The notes below the pieces were generated by a model. The model saw only the letters and a list, made by a program, of their open reading frames with translations, did not search any database and had not been told where the DNA came from. A program made the position numbers and the translations under genes. Shown one piece after another: positions 16,947 to 26,100 of a stretch of 64,000 nucleotides of DNA. Numbering within the stretch: the stretch's first letter is position 1; each line of letters begins with the position of its first letter. Origin of the DNA: Gaetbulibacter sp. S0825 (GTDB taxonomy: Bacteria > Bacteroidota > Bacteroidia > Flavobacteriales > Flavobacteriaceae); contig NZ_JAATJT010000002.1 in the NCBI RefSeq assembly GCF_011777505.1, positions 620,001 through 684,000 of the forward strand, in the 5' to 3' direction.

Positions 16947-17139
16947 ATTTGTACTATAATGGTCAGCGTTATGTTACTTTGCTTTGGTAAAAGCAATAGT
17001 TTCATTTGCAAATTTTTCTTCTAAAAAGTTTTCTTCTCTAAGGCTTCTTATATAAAGTTAATGGAACACTTTTTATGCGACAAGCCTGTACTGAGCGAAG
17101 TCGAAGTATAGGAGGGAAGAATAATGTGTGTGGAATGGA
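16947..17139 (+). repeat. Dispersed repeat family A, copy 1
   Basis: A non-coding segment of about 190 bases that resembles 22872-23039 in the same orientation. Shared blocks are TTTGTACTATAATG, GCGTTATGT, GCTTTGGT with AAAAGC after it, GTTAATGGAACACT, and AATGTGTGTGGAATGGA at the end. Between the last two blocks this copy also contains CTGAGCGAAGTCGAAGTATA, a phrase typical of small flavobacterial repeats. It fills the gap between the serine hydrolase and the LytTR regulator. Confidence 0.65.
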
Positions 17140-17143
17140 ATTG

Positions 17144-17851
17144 CTACAATTTATTCTCTTCCAAATATTTTTTTAAACTGTTTCGGTAGCTGTTACCAAC
17201 AGGGATTTGGTGTGTGTTAACCAAAACGGATTTACTATTATACTGTATAACTTTGTTAATAGGTATTACAAACGATTTATGAATTCTAATAAAGCCAAAA
17301 GAGCTTAATTTTTCTTCAATAGATTTTAAGGTTTTTAAAGCTAGATAATAATTTTTACCGCAAACAATTTTGGCGTAATCTTTCATGCCTTCTATATAAT
17401 CAATATCTTCAACTACTACCTTAATAAATTCATCACCTTCTTTAATAAAAAAAGTGGCGTTTTCGTCTTGTTTTGTACTTAATGAGGATGTAGTGACACT
17501 GGACTTAAATCGCTCGATTGTTTTAGAAAAACGTTCAAAAGAAACTGGTTTAAGCAGATAATCAATAACATTTAGTTCAAAACTCTCAATAGCATATTCC
17601 GAAAATGATGTGACCATGACAAACTGCGTTTTATCTTGAGCCAACTTAACCAGTTCAGTTCCAGAAATCTGTGGCATTGCAATATCTGTAAATACAAGGT
17701 CTATTTTTTCAGTATGTAGAAATTTGAAAGCTTCAACTGAATTGGTGAAGGTTTTAACGATTTCAAATTCAGGAAAACTTTTTAAATAATGTATAAGCAC
17801 ATCAATTGCCAAGGGCTCATCATCAACTAATATCGTCTTATACTTTTGCAT
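17144..17851 (-). CDS. LytTR-family response regulator
   Basis: A 235-residue two-component regulator. The receiver domain (about 1-120) has the acidic pocket VDDE at 9-12, the phospho-acceptor Asp56 in VFTDIAMP, and the Lys in YLLKPVSFERF. The C-terminal LytTR DNA-binding domain (about 135-235) shows FFIKEGDEFIKV, IDYIEGMKDYAKI and GFIRIHKSFVIPINKV. Its start overlaps the stop of the sensor kinase gene. It points away from the ABC/protease genes, which are the likely targets, as in many peptide-responsive systems. Confidence 0.93.
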   Translation of the reverse strand: MQKYKTILVDDEPLAIDVLIHYLKSFPEFEIVKTFTNSVEAFKFLHTEKIDLVFTDIAMPQISGTELVKLAQDKTQFVMVTSFSEYAIESFELNVIDYLLKPVSFERFSKTIERFKSSVTTSSLSTKQDENATFFIKEGDEFIKVVVEDIDYIEGMKDYAKIVCGKNYYLALKTLKSIEEKLSSFGFIRIHKSFVIPINKVIQYNSKSVLVNTHQIPVGNSYRNSLKKYLEENKL

Positions 17852-18852
17852 TAACTTAGATTTATATTTAATTCTGCCAAATACACATTGTCTTTATTCT
17901 GAGTCACTAAGTCATGTTTCTTTGGATAGGACAATTGTAAGCGTTTTTTTAAGTTGTTTAATCCTTTTCCTTCTCTATCTATAGTATTAAAATGTTGCTG
18001 TTTTTGTATACTGTTTTCTACTTTAAATATCAATAAATTATTGCTAACGTTAACATTAATATTAATAAAAGCATCAGCATCATTAGTGTAAAATCCATGC
18101 TTAAAAGCATTTTCTACGAGTGGAATGAGTAGTAATGGTTCTATGTTATAATCTTCTGGATGTCCATCTATTTCTAAATTAATGTTGGCGTCATTCCCAA
18201 ATCTTATTTTTTCAACTGAAATATAAGTTTCAATAAAATTTAATTCTTGAGTTAACTTCACTTTGCTTTGAATTGAGTCATCCGTTAAATAACGCATCAT
18301 ATTTGACAATTTCAAAATTGTGTCAGGTGTCTTAGGATGATTTTGTAACGATAAACTGTATAGAGAGTTAAACGCATTAAATAAAAAATGCGGATTGAAT
18401 TGTTGTCGTAAGAGCTTACTTTCAGCCTCCTTAAGAGCTTTTTTTGTGCTAAAAAAACGTTCGTTCTTTAAAAATTTAGCATTGTCTAAAGTCCATAGAA
18501 AAAAGAACAGAACAGCACCAAATCCTATATATTGAAATAAAGTGATTAATACATTCACTCCATTCGGTACTACAGATGTATACTTCTTGTTAATTGCAAC
18601 AACTGTAAGTAAGAAAACACATAATAACAACCAAATGATTTTGCTGCCAACTAATGTTTTCTTTACATAGCACTTATAGTAAAAAAAGTAAGTTAAGGTA
18701 GTTACCAACAAGATTTCGAAAATATCACGCGAATAAAAATCTTTACTTAAGAAAGTGTCTAAATCATATTCATATCCTCCAAACATAAAAACACCAATGA
18801 GTGTAGCAAAATAGAGAATGTGAAATACGATCTTAAATGTTTTTGTTGTCAT
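17851..18852 (-). CDS. LytS-type sensor histidine kinase
   Basis: A 333-residue membrane kinase. Four hydrophobic segments lie at about 9-27, 45-62, 71-90 and 100-122. The His_kinase domain follows with LLRQQFNPHFLFNAFNSLYSLS (phospho-acceptor His), and the ATPase part has PLLLIPLVENAFKHGF and GKGLNNLKKRL. There is no large sensory domain outside the membrane, so the signal is probably read in or near the membrane. It is translationally coupled with the LytTR regulator and divergent from the ABC ATPase, across a 137-base gap. A TACTTTTG box lies only a few bases before its ATG. Confidence 0.93.
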   Translation of the reverse strand: MTTKTFKIVFHILYFATLIGVFMFGGYEYDLDTFLSKDFYSRDIFEILLVTTLTYFFYYKCYVKKTLVGSKIIWLLLCVFLLTVVAINKKYTSVVPNGVNVLITLFQYIGFGAVLFFFLWTLDNAKFLKNERFFSTKKALKEAESKLLRQQFNPHFLFNAFNSLYSLSLQNHPKTPDTILKLSNMMRYLTDDSIQSKVKLTQELNFIETYISVEKIRFGNDANINLEIDGHPEDYNIEPLLLIPLVENAFKHGFYTNDADAFININVNVSNNLLIFKVENSIQKQQHFNTIDREGKGLNNLKKRLQLSYPKKHDLVTQNKDNVYLAELNINLS

Positions 18853-18989
18853 ATTTCAAAAGTAATACAAATACATTTTTAGTTGTCCGATAGAACTAAT
18901 TGTTTGTCGATTTTGAACCTAGGTTTGTCTATTTCATTTTTGCAAGATACTGTAAAAGATAACTTTTGTATCATCAAATATCAAAAACG

Positions 18990-19901
18990 ATGATTCATAC
19001 CAACATAATTGACGTACAAAATTTAAGCTTTGCTTACTCTAAATCATCTAAAATTATACTTGATGATATTTCCATGAAAGTACCCAAAGGTGCTATTTAT
19101 GGCTTTTTAGGTGCCAATGGTGCTGGTAAATCAACTACCATGCAGTTGCTAACTGGCAGTATTTTTGGAAATAGTGGTACTATTCATCTTTTTGAAAAAC
19201 CTTTAGAACCACAATTACCATCGGTTTTTAATAAGATAGGTTGTTTAATTGATTCTCCTTCATTGTATTATCATTTAAGTGGATATGATAATTTGCATTA
19301 TATAGCTACGCTTAAAAAAACGACAACAGACAATATAACGGAAGTTTTAGACTTGGTAGGTTTATCTGAAAGTGCACATCAAAAAGTAAAGGAGTACTCT
19401 TTAGGGATGAAACAACGTTTGGCAGTTAGTATGGCATTACTGGGAAATCCTGAACTATTACTTTTAGATGAACCTATTAATGGCCTTGATCCGCAAGGAG
19501 TTATAGATATAAGAAATCTGCTAATTAAGCTTAATAAAGAACGAGGAATAACCATTTTTATATCGAGTCATTTATTAGATGAAATTGAAAAAATCTGTAC
19601 TCATATTGGTATACTCAATAAAGGCAAATTAGTGTTTGATGATACGATTGATGTATTGAAACAAAAATCGGGAAGATCGCAAAAAGTAATGATTACACTA
19701 AAAGATGCCAAACAATATGTTAATCCATTAAAAGATAGCTGTAACAATATCTACTTAAAAGGAAGCACACTTTCTATAGAAGTTGATACAAAAGAGGCTA
19801 TCGATAGCATTTTGCTTAAACTCATTGAACTTGGCGCTCACATTGTAGAGGTAAAAACAAATGAAGATTTGGAAGACCTATTCTTAAACCTATCAAAATA
19901 A
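18990..19901 (+). CDS. ABC transporter ATP-binding protein of the peptide-resistance type
   Basis: A 303-residue ATPase. Walker A is GANGAGKSTT (residues 41-50), the signature is SLGMK-Q at about 137-142, Walker B is LLLLDEP at about 156-162, and the switch His is in ISSHLLDE. A C-terminal extension of about 90 residues is present, as in drug and lantibiotic exporters. The ATG at 18990 is used; a TTG eight codons upstream would give a short extension lying within the promoter region. The permease-protease fusion follows seven bases downstream, so they form one transporter. Confidence 0.93.
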   Translation: MIHTNIIDVQNLSFAYSKSSKIILDDISMKVPKGAIYGFLGANGAGKSTTMQLLTGSIFGNSGTIHLFEKPLEPQLPSVFNKIGCLIDSPSLYYHLSGYDNLHYIATLKKTTTDNITEVLDLVGLSESAHQKVKEYSLGMKQRLAVSMALLGNPELLLLDEPINGLDPQGVIDIRNLLIKLNKERGITIFISSHLLDEIEKICTHIGILNKGKLVFDDTIDVLKQKSGRSQKVMITLKDAKQYVNPLKDSCNNIYLKGSTLSIEVDTKEAIDSILLKLIELGAHIVEVKTNEDLEDLFLNLSK

Positions 19902-19908
19902 GATAACC

Positions 19909-22824
19909 ATGTTTACAAATTTTAAAATAGCTTTTATTGCAGAACATTTAAAGAAAAAGAACACCTTAATTTATACTCTGGGATTGTTCTTTGGTATACT
20001 ATCACCAATTATTCTTTTTATATCCAGGTTAAACGGAAGCACACGGTTTATTCCTAAGGAACCTCATAATATGTACATCAACTATATTCAAAATGCTTTA
20101 GAACTGTTTGCATATTATATATTGCCGTTCCTTATTATATTAGCAGCTAGCAGAATAACACAATTAGACCACAAAAACCAAGGCTGGAACCTTATGGAAA
20201 GCCTTCCTGTAAGAAAGTTTAACCTTTATTTTTCTAAATTCTTAATCCTGTTAATTACCAATACAATTGCCATTGTAAGCTTTGTGTTGCTTAGTGTATG
20301 CTTGGTGTTTATACTTATTTGGTTAGGTAAAATACCAGAAATGGGCTTAACAGGCATTCCGATTTTATTTTGTGTTAATTTAATTATCAGGTTGCTAGTT
20401 GCCAGTTTGTTTCTTTCTGCTTTGCAGTATGTGATATCTGTTTTAATGTCCAATTTTTTAGGACCGATTTTTATCGGAATTTTAGGATTTGCCCTAAATA
20501 CATACTTTAATGAGAGCAATATTTTTTTAAGCTGGTTTCCATATACACCAATAGCCATGGCACATAACTTTCCGAGTGGGAGTGAAGTTGGGAATATATT
20601 GACTTATATAGATTATATGAGCTTAGTTGCAAGCATCATAATCTTATATATTGGCTTTTATTGGTTCAAAACAAAACGCTTTGCAGCACTATTTTCTATA
20701 AAAAACAATATGTTGTTTAAGACCTTGAGTGCACTAATAATATTTGGAGCTTTGTTTATGTTTGTTCAAAAAACAAACCAGTTTTCATCACATAACAGAA
20801 CAGTAATTCAAGGGAAAATAATAGGAAATGTTACAGTTGAAAACGTAGGATTTATCAATCGAACCTCAAGAGATACACTTTTTATTCCTGTTGAAAACAA
20901 TGGTTTTAAAATCGTTATTAGCGATAGTTTACCGTCAACAAATTATAGATTAGTCTTTGATAAAAAATATAAAACCGACGTGTTTATTGGAGCTAATGAC
21001 AGCATTGAAGTTGATATAGCTATCAAAAACAATACACATTCAGCAACTATTAAAGGGACACGAATTCCAGAAAATCAGTTTTTAGGAAAAAATCATATCA
21101 CCAATTCTGACTACTATTTGCAAAAGATGATTGAGGATTCGGCATACTACAAGCTTCCTGAAACTTTTGTAAGTAAGCTAGAAACCAATTATAGTAATAG
21201 CATCAAGGCCATAGATGATTTTAGAACCATAGATAACTATAAAGCAAAAGAGGATTTTATACTACAGCACAAAAAGCAATTGGTTAAAAAACACAGAGCG
21301 TATTTAAACGATTACAGAGCTGCTGCGTTGGAGAAATATCATGACTTAAAAATAGAATTACCAGAGCGTTTACAGGAATTAAAAGAACCAAAAATTACTA
21401 TAGCCGAAGCTTTAGAAGATCTTAATGAGTTCGAGAGCATTTTAGATAGCAAATCATCCTATAGCAGACTTACGGACTATGATTATAAGAATGCTATAAA
21501 AAAGCTCAAAGAGAAGTTGTCTAATTCAGATAAACAAACCATAACTACCATTGTGTTTGCTAACGAAATGGCAAAAATTATGGCGGAAATAGGAGATAGG
21601 CATTCTTCTGTACAAGACCGAGAATTTAATAGTAAGGAATATAAAAACTATAATTTGCGCTTACCGTTTGGCATTGCTCCTTACGATGGAAAGTTTTTGG
21701 CTCTACATAACACGCCTAATACTTATAATTACAAGCATTTATTTAAAGATTATCCTTATATAAAAAGCATCAATGGTAGGTCTATAGACATGTATGTTAA
21801 CCAGTATAAAGCTAAGAAAGCACCAATAGCTTCAAAGCTCGCTTGGGGAACAGCAGCTATTCAGAATTTTGCATCTTTTCAGTTTCATAATAATGAAAAA
21901 CCAACAGATAGTGTTAGGGTAACCTTTACAAACGGAAAAAGTGATGTTGAGAAAAATATTCAACCGATAAAGGAAAAAGTTGGCTTTACATCAAAGTCGC
22001 AAATTGATAATTACTATGCTGGTCGATTTATGAAAAACAAGGAATTTGGTCAACTTATCAAGGTTATAGACCATAATATTGGATACATTAATATTCCTAG
22101 TATGCTTCATTATGAGCCTACACAAGAATTAGAAACCTTTATAAAGACTACGCTTAATGATTTTTCTCATAACACCAAAGCTTTAATTATCGATGTTCGT
22201 AATAATCCTGGAGGTGGGCGAGAAATTTTACAAACGTTTGCCGACTATATTGTACCAGCTAAAGTCTCGCCTTGGGTAGCCAATGTCGCTTATTTACGAA
22301 CTGATGAAAGGATTAATGCAGATGAGCCTTCGATGAGTGGACGTTTTTTATATTCATATGACTCAGAAGAATGGTCTAATGAAGACAGAAAAGCTATAGA
22401 TGCATTTAATTCAATGTTTAAAACTGAAAAAGAGTTTGAAGCATCAAAGTTTAGTCATCCATTTTATATGGTCTTACGTAATGGTAAAACCTCATATACA
22501 AAGCCAGTTTATATATTGGCCAATGAAAAAAGTTTTAGTGCGGCAACCGTATTTACAAGTGCCTTTAAAGGATTACCAAATGTTAAAACTGTGGGTGTCA
22601 CAACCGATGGCTCTAGCGGAAACTCTAAAAGATTCAATCTAAAAAATTCTAATATCAGAGTAAAAGTTTCTACTATGTTATCGTTTCAACGCAATGGAAA
22701 AACCTTGGATGGAAATGGAACTGAACCAGATATTTACATTCCTATAGATTTAGAACAGATCTTTACAGGAAAAGATACACAATTAGAAAAATTGGTTAAG
22801 ATTATTAATAATAGTAGGATTTGA
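19909..22824 (+). CDS. Fusion of ABC-2 type permease and periplasmic S41 protease
   Basis: A 971-residue protein. Residues 1 to about 290 form an ABC-2 permease with about seven membrane segments. The cytosolic loop TQLDHKNQGWNLMESLPVRK after segment 2 is typical of lantibiotic-immunity permeases. By the positive-inside rule segment 7 ends outside, placing the rest in the periplasm. Residues about 300-400 are beta-rich (IQGKIIGNV, FIGANDSIEVDI). Residues about 490-971 are an S41 (C-terminal processing) protease with ALIIDVRNNPGGG and a catalytic Ser near 877 in NEKSFSAATVF. The usual Lys motif is replaced by TTDGSSGNS. The fusion is unusual and probably joins export or immunity to peptide cleavage. 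Confidence 0.88.
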   Translation: MFTNFKIAFIAEHLKKKNTLIYTLGLFFGILSPIILFISRLNGSTRFIPKEPHNMYINYIQNALELFAYYILPFLIILAASRITQLDHKNQGWNLMESLPVRKFNLYFSKFLILLITNTIAIVSFVLLSVCLVFILIWLGKIPEMGLTGIPILFCVNLIIRLLVASLFLSALQYVISVLMSNFLGPIFIGILGFALNTYFNESNIFLSWFPYTPIAMAHNFPSGSEVGNILTYIDYMSLVASIIILYIGFYWFKTKRFAALFSIKNNMLFKTLSALIIFGALFMFVQKTNQFSSHNRTVIQGKIIGNVTVENVGFINRTSRDTLFIPVENNGFKIVISDSLPSTNYRLVFDKKYKTDVFIGANDSIEVDIAIKNNTHSATIKGTRIPENQFLGKNHITNSDYYLQKMIEDSAYYKLPETFVSKLETNYSNSIKAIDDFRTIDNYKAKEDFILQHKKQLVKKHRAYLNDYRAAALEKYHDLKIELPERLQELKEPKITIAEALEDLNEFESILDSKSSYSRLTDYDYKNAIKKLKEKLSNSDKQTITTIVFANEMAKIMAEIGDRHSSVQDREFNSKEYKNYNLRLPFGIAPYDGKFLALHNTPNTYNYKHLFKDYPYIKSINGRSIDMYVNQYKAKKAPIASKLAWGTAAIQNFASFQFHNNEKPTDSVRVTFTNGKSDVEKNIQPIKEKVGFTSKSQIDNYYAGRFMKNKEFGQLIKVIDHNIGYINIPSMLHYEPTQELETFIKTTLNDFSHNTKALIIDVRNNPGGGREILQTFADYIVPAKVSPWVANVAYLRTDERINADEPSMSGRFLYSYDSEEWSNEDRKAIDAFNSMFKTEKEFEASKFSHPFYMVLRNGKTSYTKPVYILANEKSFSAATVFTSAFKGLPNVKTVGVTTDGSSGNSKRFNLKNSNIRVKVSTMLSFQRNGKTLDGNGTEPDIYIPIDLEQIFTGKDTQLEKLVKIINNSRI

Positions 22825-22871
22825 CTAATAATATAAGCATTAGGTTAAAACCATAATTTTAATTTATCATG

Positions 22872-23039
22872 TTTGTACTATAATGTACCGCGTTATGTAA
22901 CTTGAGCTTTGGTTAAAAGCGAAAGTTTATTACATCATTTTATTTATTTTTTTCTTCTATAGATTTCCTCTGCGATGTTAATGGAACACTCTTTTTACGA
23001 AGCGACGATAGGAGAGTAGTGGAATGTGTGTGGAATGGA
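22872..23039 (+). repeat. Dispersed repeat family A, copy 2
   Basis: Second copy of the repeat at 16947-17139, same orientation, with the blocks TTTGTACTATAATG, GCGTTATGT, GTTAATGGAACACT and AATGTGTGTGGAATGGA. It occupies most of the 334-base gene-free gap between the permease-protease fusion and the CHAT gene. The two copies bracket the four-gene LytTR/LytS/ABC/S41 module. The rest of the gap holds the perfect dyad at 23096-23118. Confidence 0.65.
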
Positions 23040-23095
23040 TTTATTACTTCTCATTTTTTTTTAATTACGGTATTCACTAAATAAATAATTACTGA

Positions 23096-23118
23096 AAATA
23101 CTTACCTTGTAAGTATTT
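23096..23118. promoter_or_regulatory. Perfect dyad in front of the CHAT gene (putative operator)
   Basis: Arms AAATACTTAC and GTAAGTATTT are exact reverse complements separated by three bases (CTT). The site ends 40 bases before the CHAT gene start, where a repressor could block transcription. A short hairpin in the leader RNA is the alternative reading. No regulator gene lies next to it. Confidence 0.5.
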
Positions 23119-23158
23119 AAAAGATTATCTATTTAGTCGCTTAATTTACTTAATAAAC

Positions 23159-26100
23159 ATGCAAGAATTACCTATTTCGGATAGAATTATGTCCATTTTA
23201 CTGAATGATTATTCTAACCCATTTTCAGAAAGCTTTAATTTAAAAAAAATAGCAGAAGAATTTGGTGAAGAAGTAACAGATAAAGAGGAGGAAATTTTAA
23301 AATTTATAGCAATATGTAATCAATATAATGTTCAAGTTAAAAAGAATATTATTGATGCTTTTACTCGATTAAATCTAACAAAAATTGAAACAATAGACTT
23401 CTTGCATAGAGCTATTAATAAGCATTTTATAGAAATTAAACCTAAAGTTTTATCTCAATATATTGACGAAAATGACGATTCTAGTATTGGGAATATTGAA
23501 TTTTCAAAATTCAAACAAGAAAATGGAAGTGAAATAAATGTTCAACAAATTATAGAGATAGGAGGAGATATTCTCAGTTTCTTAATTTCTTTAGTAAATG
23601 AATGGAAGTTTTCTAAAACTTTATTTTCTCCATCTATTAATCTAGATGATGAAGAACTTTGGAAATATTTTACATACATATGGTATAATACAAATATCTT
23701 ATTAAACATTAAATCGTCATATGAGGTTTTAATTTTTGAAAATGGTGATATTGAATCAAATCCAAATTTTGATGAATTTAAAATTACTACTAACCTTAAA
23801 TGGATTAAACTACTAACGCAAACAGCAGATATTAGAACACACAGTAATCTAAGTGAAACTTCATATTATTTAAGTGGTTTTTACAAAGAAGTATATAAAG
23901 AAAAGCTTGGAGCTGAATCTTTAATTGTTGAAAATGGTTTTTTGAATATTACTAAAGGTGTCGTAAAAGAGACTGGAATAAAATTATTTGCTGATGCAAA
24001 TATATTTGTACGATTTTATCATTTTGAAAGAGAAAAAATAAAGCACTTTAACAATCTAACTTTAATGGATATAAATGAAGTCCTAATTTTAATAGTAGGC
24101 TTTATAAATTTAATATCTGAAAAATTAAGCAAAACAGGAAATGGTTTATTATCTATTTATGATACTCCTTCTAGAATTAATAAAAAAGAATTAATTAAAT
24201 TTTTGATTGAATGCACGGATTATGAAAGAAAAACTTTAGAAAGAATAGTTTCTGCAATTTCTTCTTCTGCAAAAAAACCTTATTTATGGAGAAAACCCTT
24301 TTATGAAATTGATAATAACTTATATTTTTGTTTAGCTACATTAAATGCTCCAAATTATTCGTTATTAGTAGAAGAATTGATTTATGATGCTGGTTATTCA
24401 ACTAATGATAGCGAAAATTTACTTAAAACACTTATAGAAAAAGAGTTATCTACAGAAAGAATTAAATATTCTTTTAGCCAAATTGATTTAAACAAAATTA
24501 TAAGTGATTCAATTGACCTATCTAATAATTTGCTTTATGAATTAAATGATTATTATATTCTAATAGAACCGATATGCTACAACCATCCAATAGAACCAAA
24601 GGAAATCGATGATGTAGTAAAAATAATTGGTAATAGGACTTATGATGTAGCTGATAAAGTAACATTTCTTGATTCTAAGTTAAATGACAAAGGAATAATT
24701 CCACTAATTGTATCAAATCATAATGCTCTTAGTTCTCTCCATATTAATAATATATCAGTTTTTGATTTTCAATTATTCAAAAATTATTTTTTTACAGGGG
24801 AATTTAGAAACGTTCAAGTAGCATTCAAAAAAGATAAAAAGATAGAAAAAGAAATATCTAAAATTGAATATTATAAAGACGAAAAAGAATTTAATAATAA
24901 TTTCATTAATTTCTTATCGTCTCCAATACCAATTGTATCTATTTTTCAAAAAATGGTATGGAAAGAGATACAAGTCACACCTGATGACATTAATATAAAA
25001 ATAACTGTAGATACCATTGACCAAATTGAGAATAGTGATGATATATATAACAGATTAAAAGTCCTAGATAATGCTCTAAATAACAAATTTTATTACGATC
25101 ATGATAAAAGAAAAAATGAGCTTTATGATAACTCTATCTCATATTCATTAAGTAATATTCTTTTGTCCATAGCTTATGGAGATTACGAATTATCAAAATC
25201 AAAAATCGAATTATATAGAATTATTAAAAAAGCAAAACTCGAAGGTTTTAGTCATATGATTTATGCTTTAACCAATGCGTTTTCAAACGTCTCCTATACA
25301 AAAGTTAAGAAGGATAAATCATTCAAATTTGTCGATTTTGAGTTTGATGAAATTTTCCCATTATTAGACAAAATATTTAAAGGAAGGCATAATGAAATTC
25401 GATTATTTGATTTTAAAATAGACGAAAATCTTTTTACCAAAACTGAAGAAAAAAAACTTATATCATCAGCATTGAGTGTTTTATCTGTTCTTGGTCCAAA
25501 AAGTTTAGAGGATGGAGATTTTGAAAGTATGTTTATGCAATTAGCTATTATCAAGGCTTTTAAGGAAAAATATGGATTAGATAATGAATTCTTTGCAGTA
25601 TGCAATAATATGGTAGATTCATTAAACTTCAATGGTAAATTTCAACGAGCAAGAAACTTTAGTGAAGAAGTTTTAGTAATCTCTAAAGAAGAGAAAAAAC
25701 ATCATTATGGGTGGGGAATTTTATTTAAATGCTTTACTTATCAAAAGAATAATTTTGAGGCAGTAATATATGGAGCATTATATTTTACTTCTCTTATAAG
25801 GTTTACTGATTTCAAATATTCAGTTATTACGGAATCATTATATAATGCATTAAAATTCTTTAGGGAGTTTCATTTGCCTAATATGATGGACTCAGTGAAC
25901 GAGATATTAAATCAAATTAAACTAAATAAATATGACGAACAAAAGTTTAAGCTTAGTTACTATTTGGGAAGATTTCCAGCTTTAAATGATAAACCTGATA
26001 CTATTGATGAGTCATTAAATTATTTAAAAAATAATTTAACTCAAATTATTTCTTTTGAAGAAACAGGTATTTTGCCTTGGTTAAATTATTTATATAATTT

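Noticed and set aside
16947-17139. Repeat A as an integron attC site
   Set aside because: The GTTATGT/ACATAAC phrases do not fit the GTTRRRY/RYYYAAC core boxes exactly and no integrase is present; kept only as a repeat.
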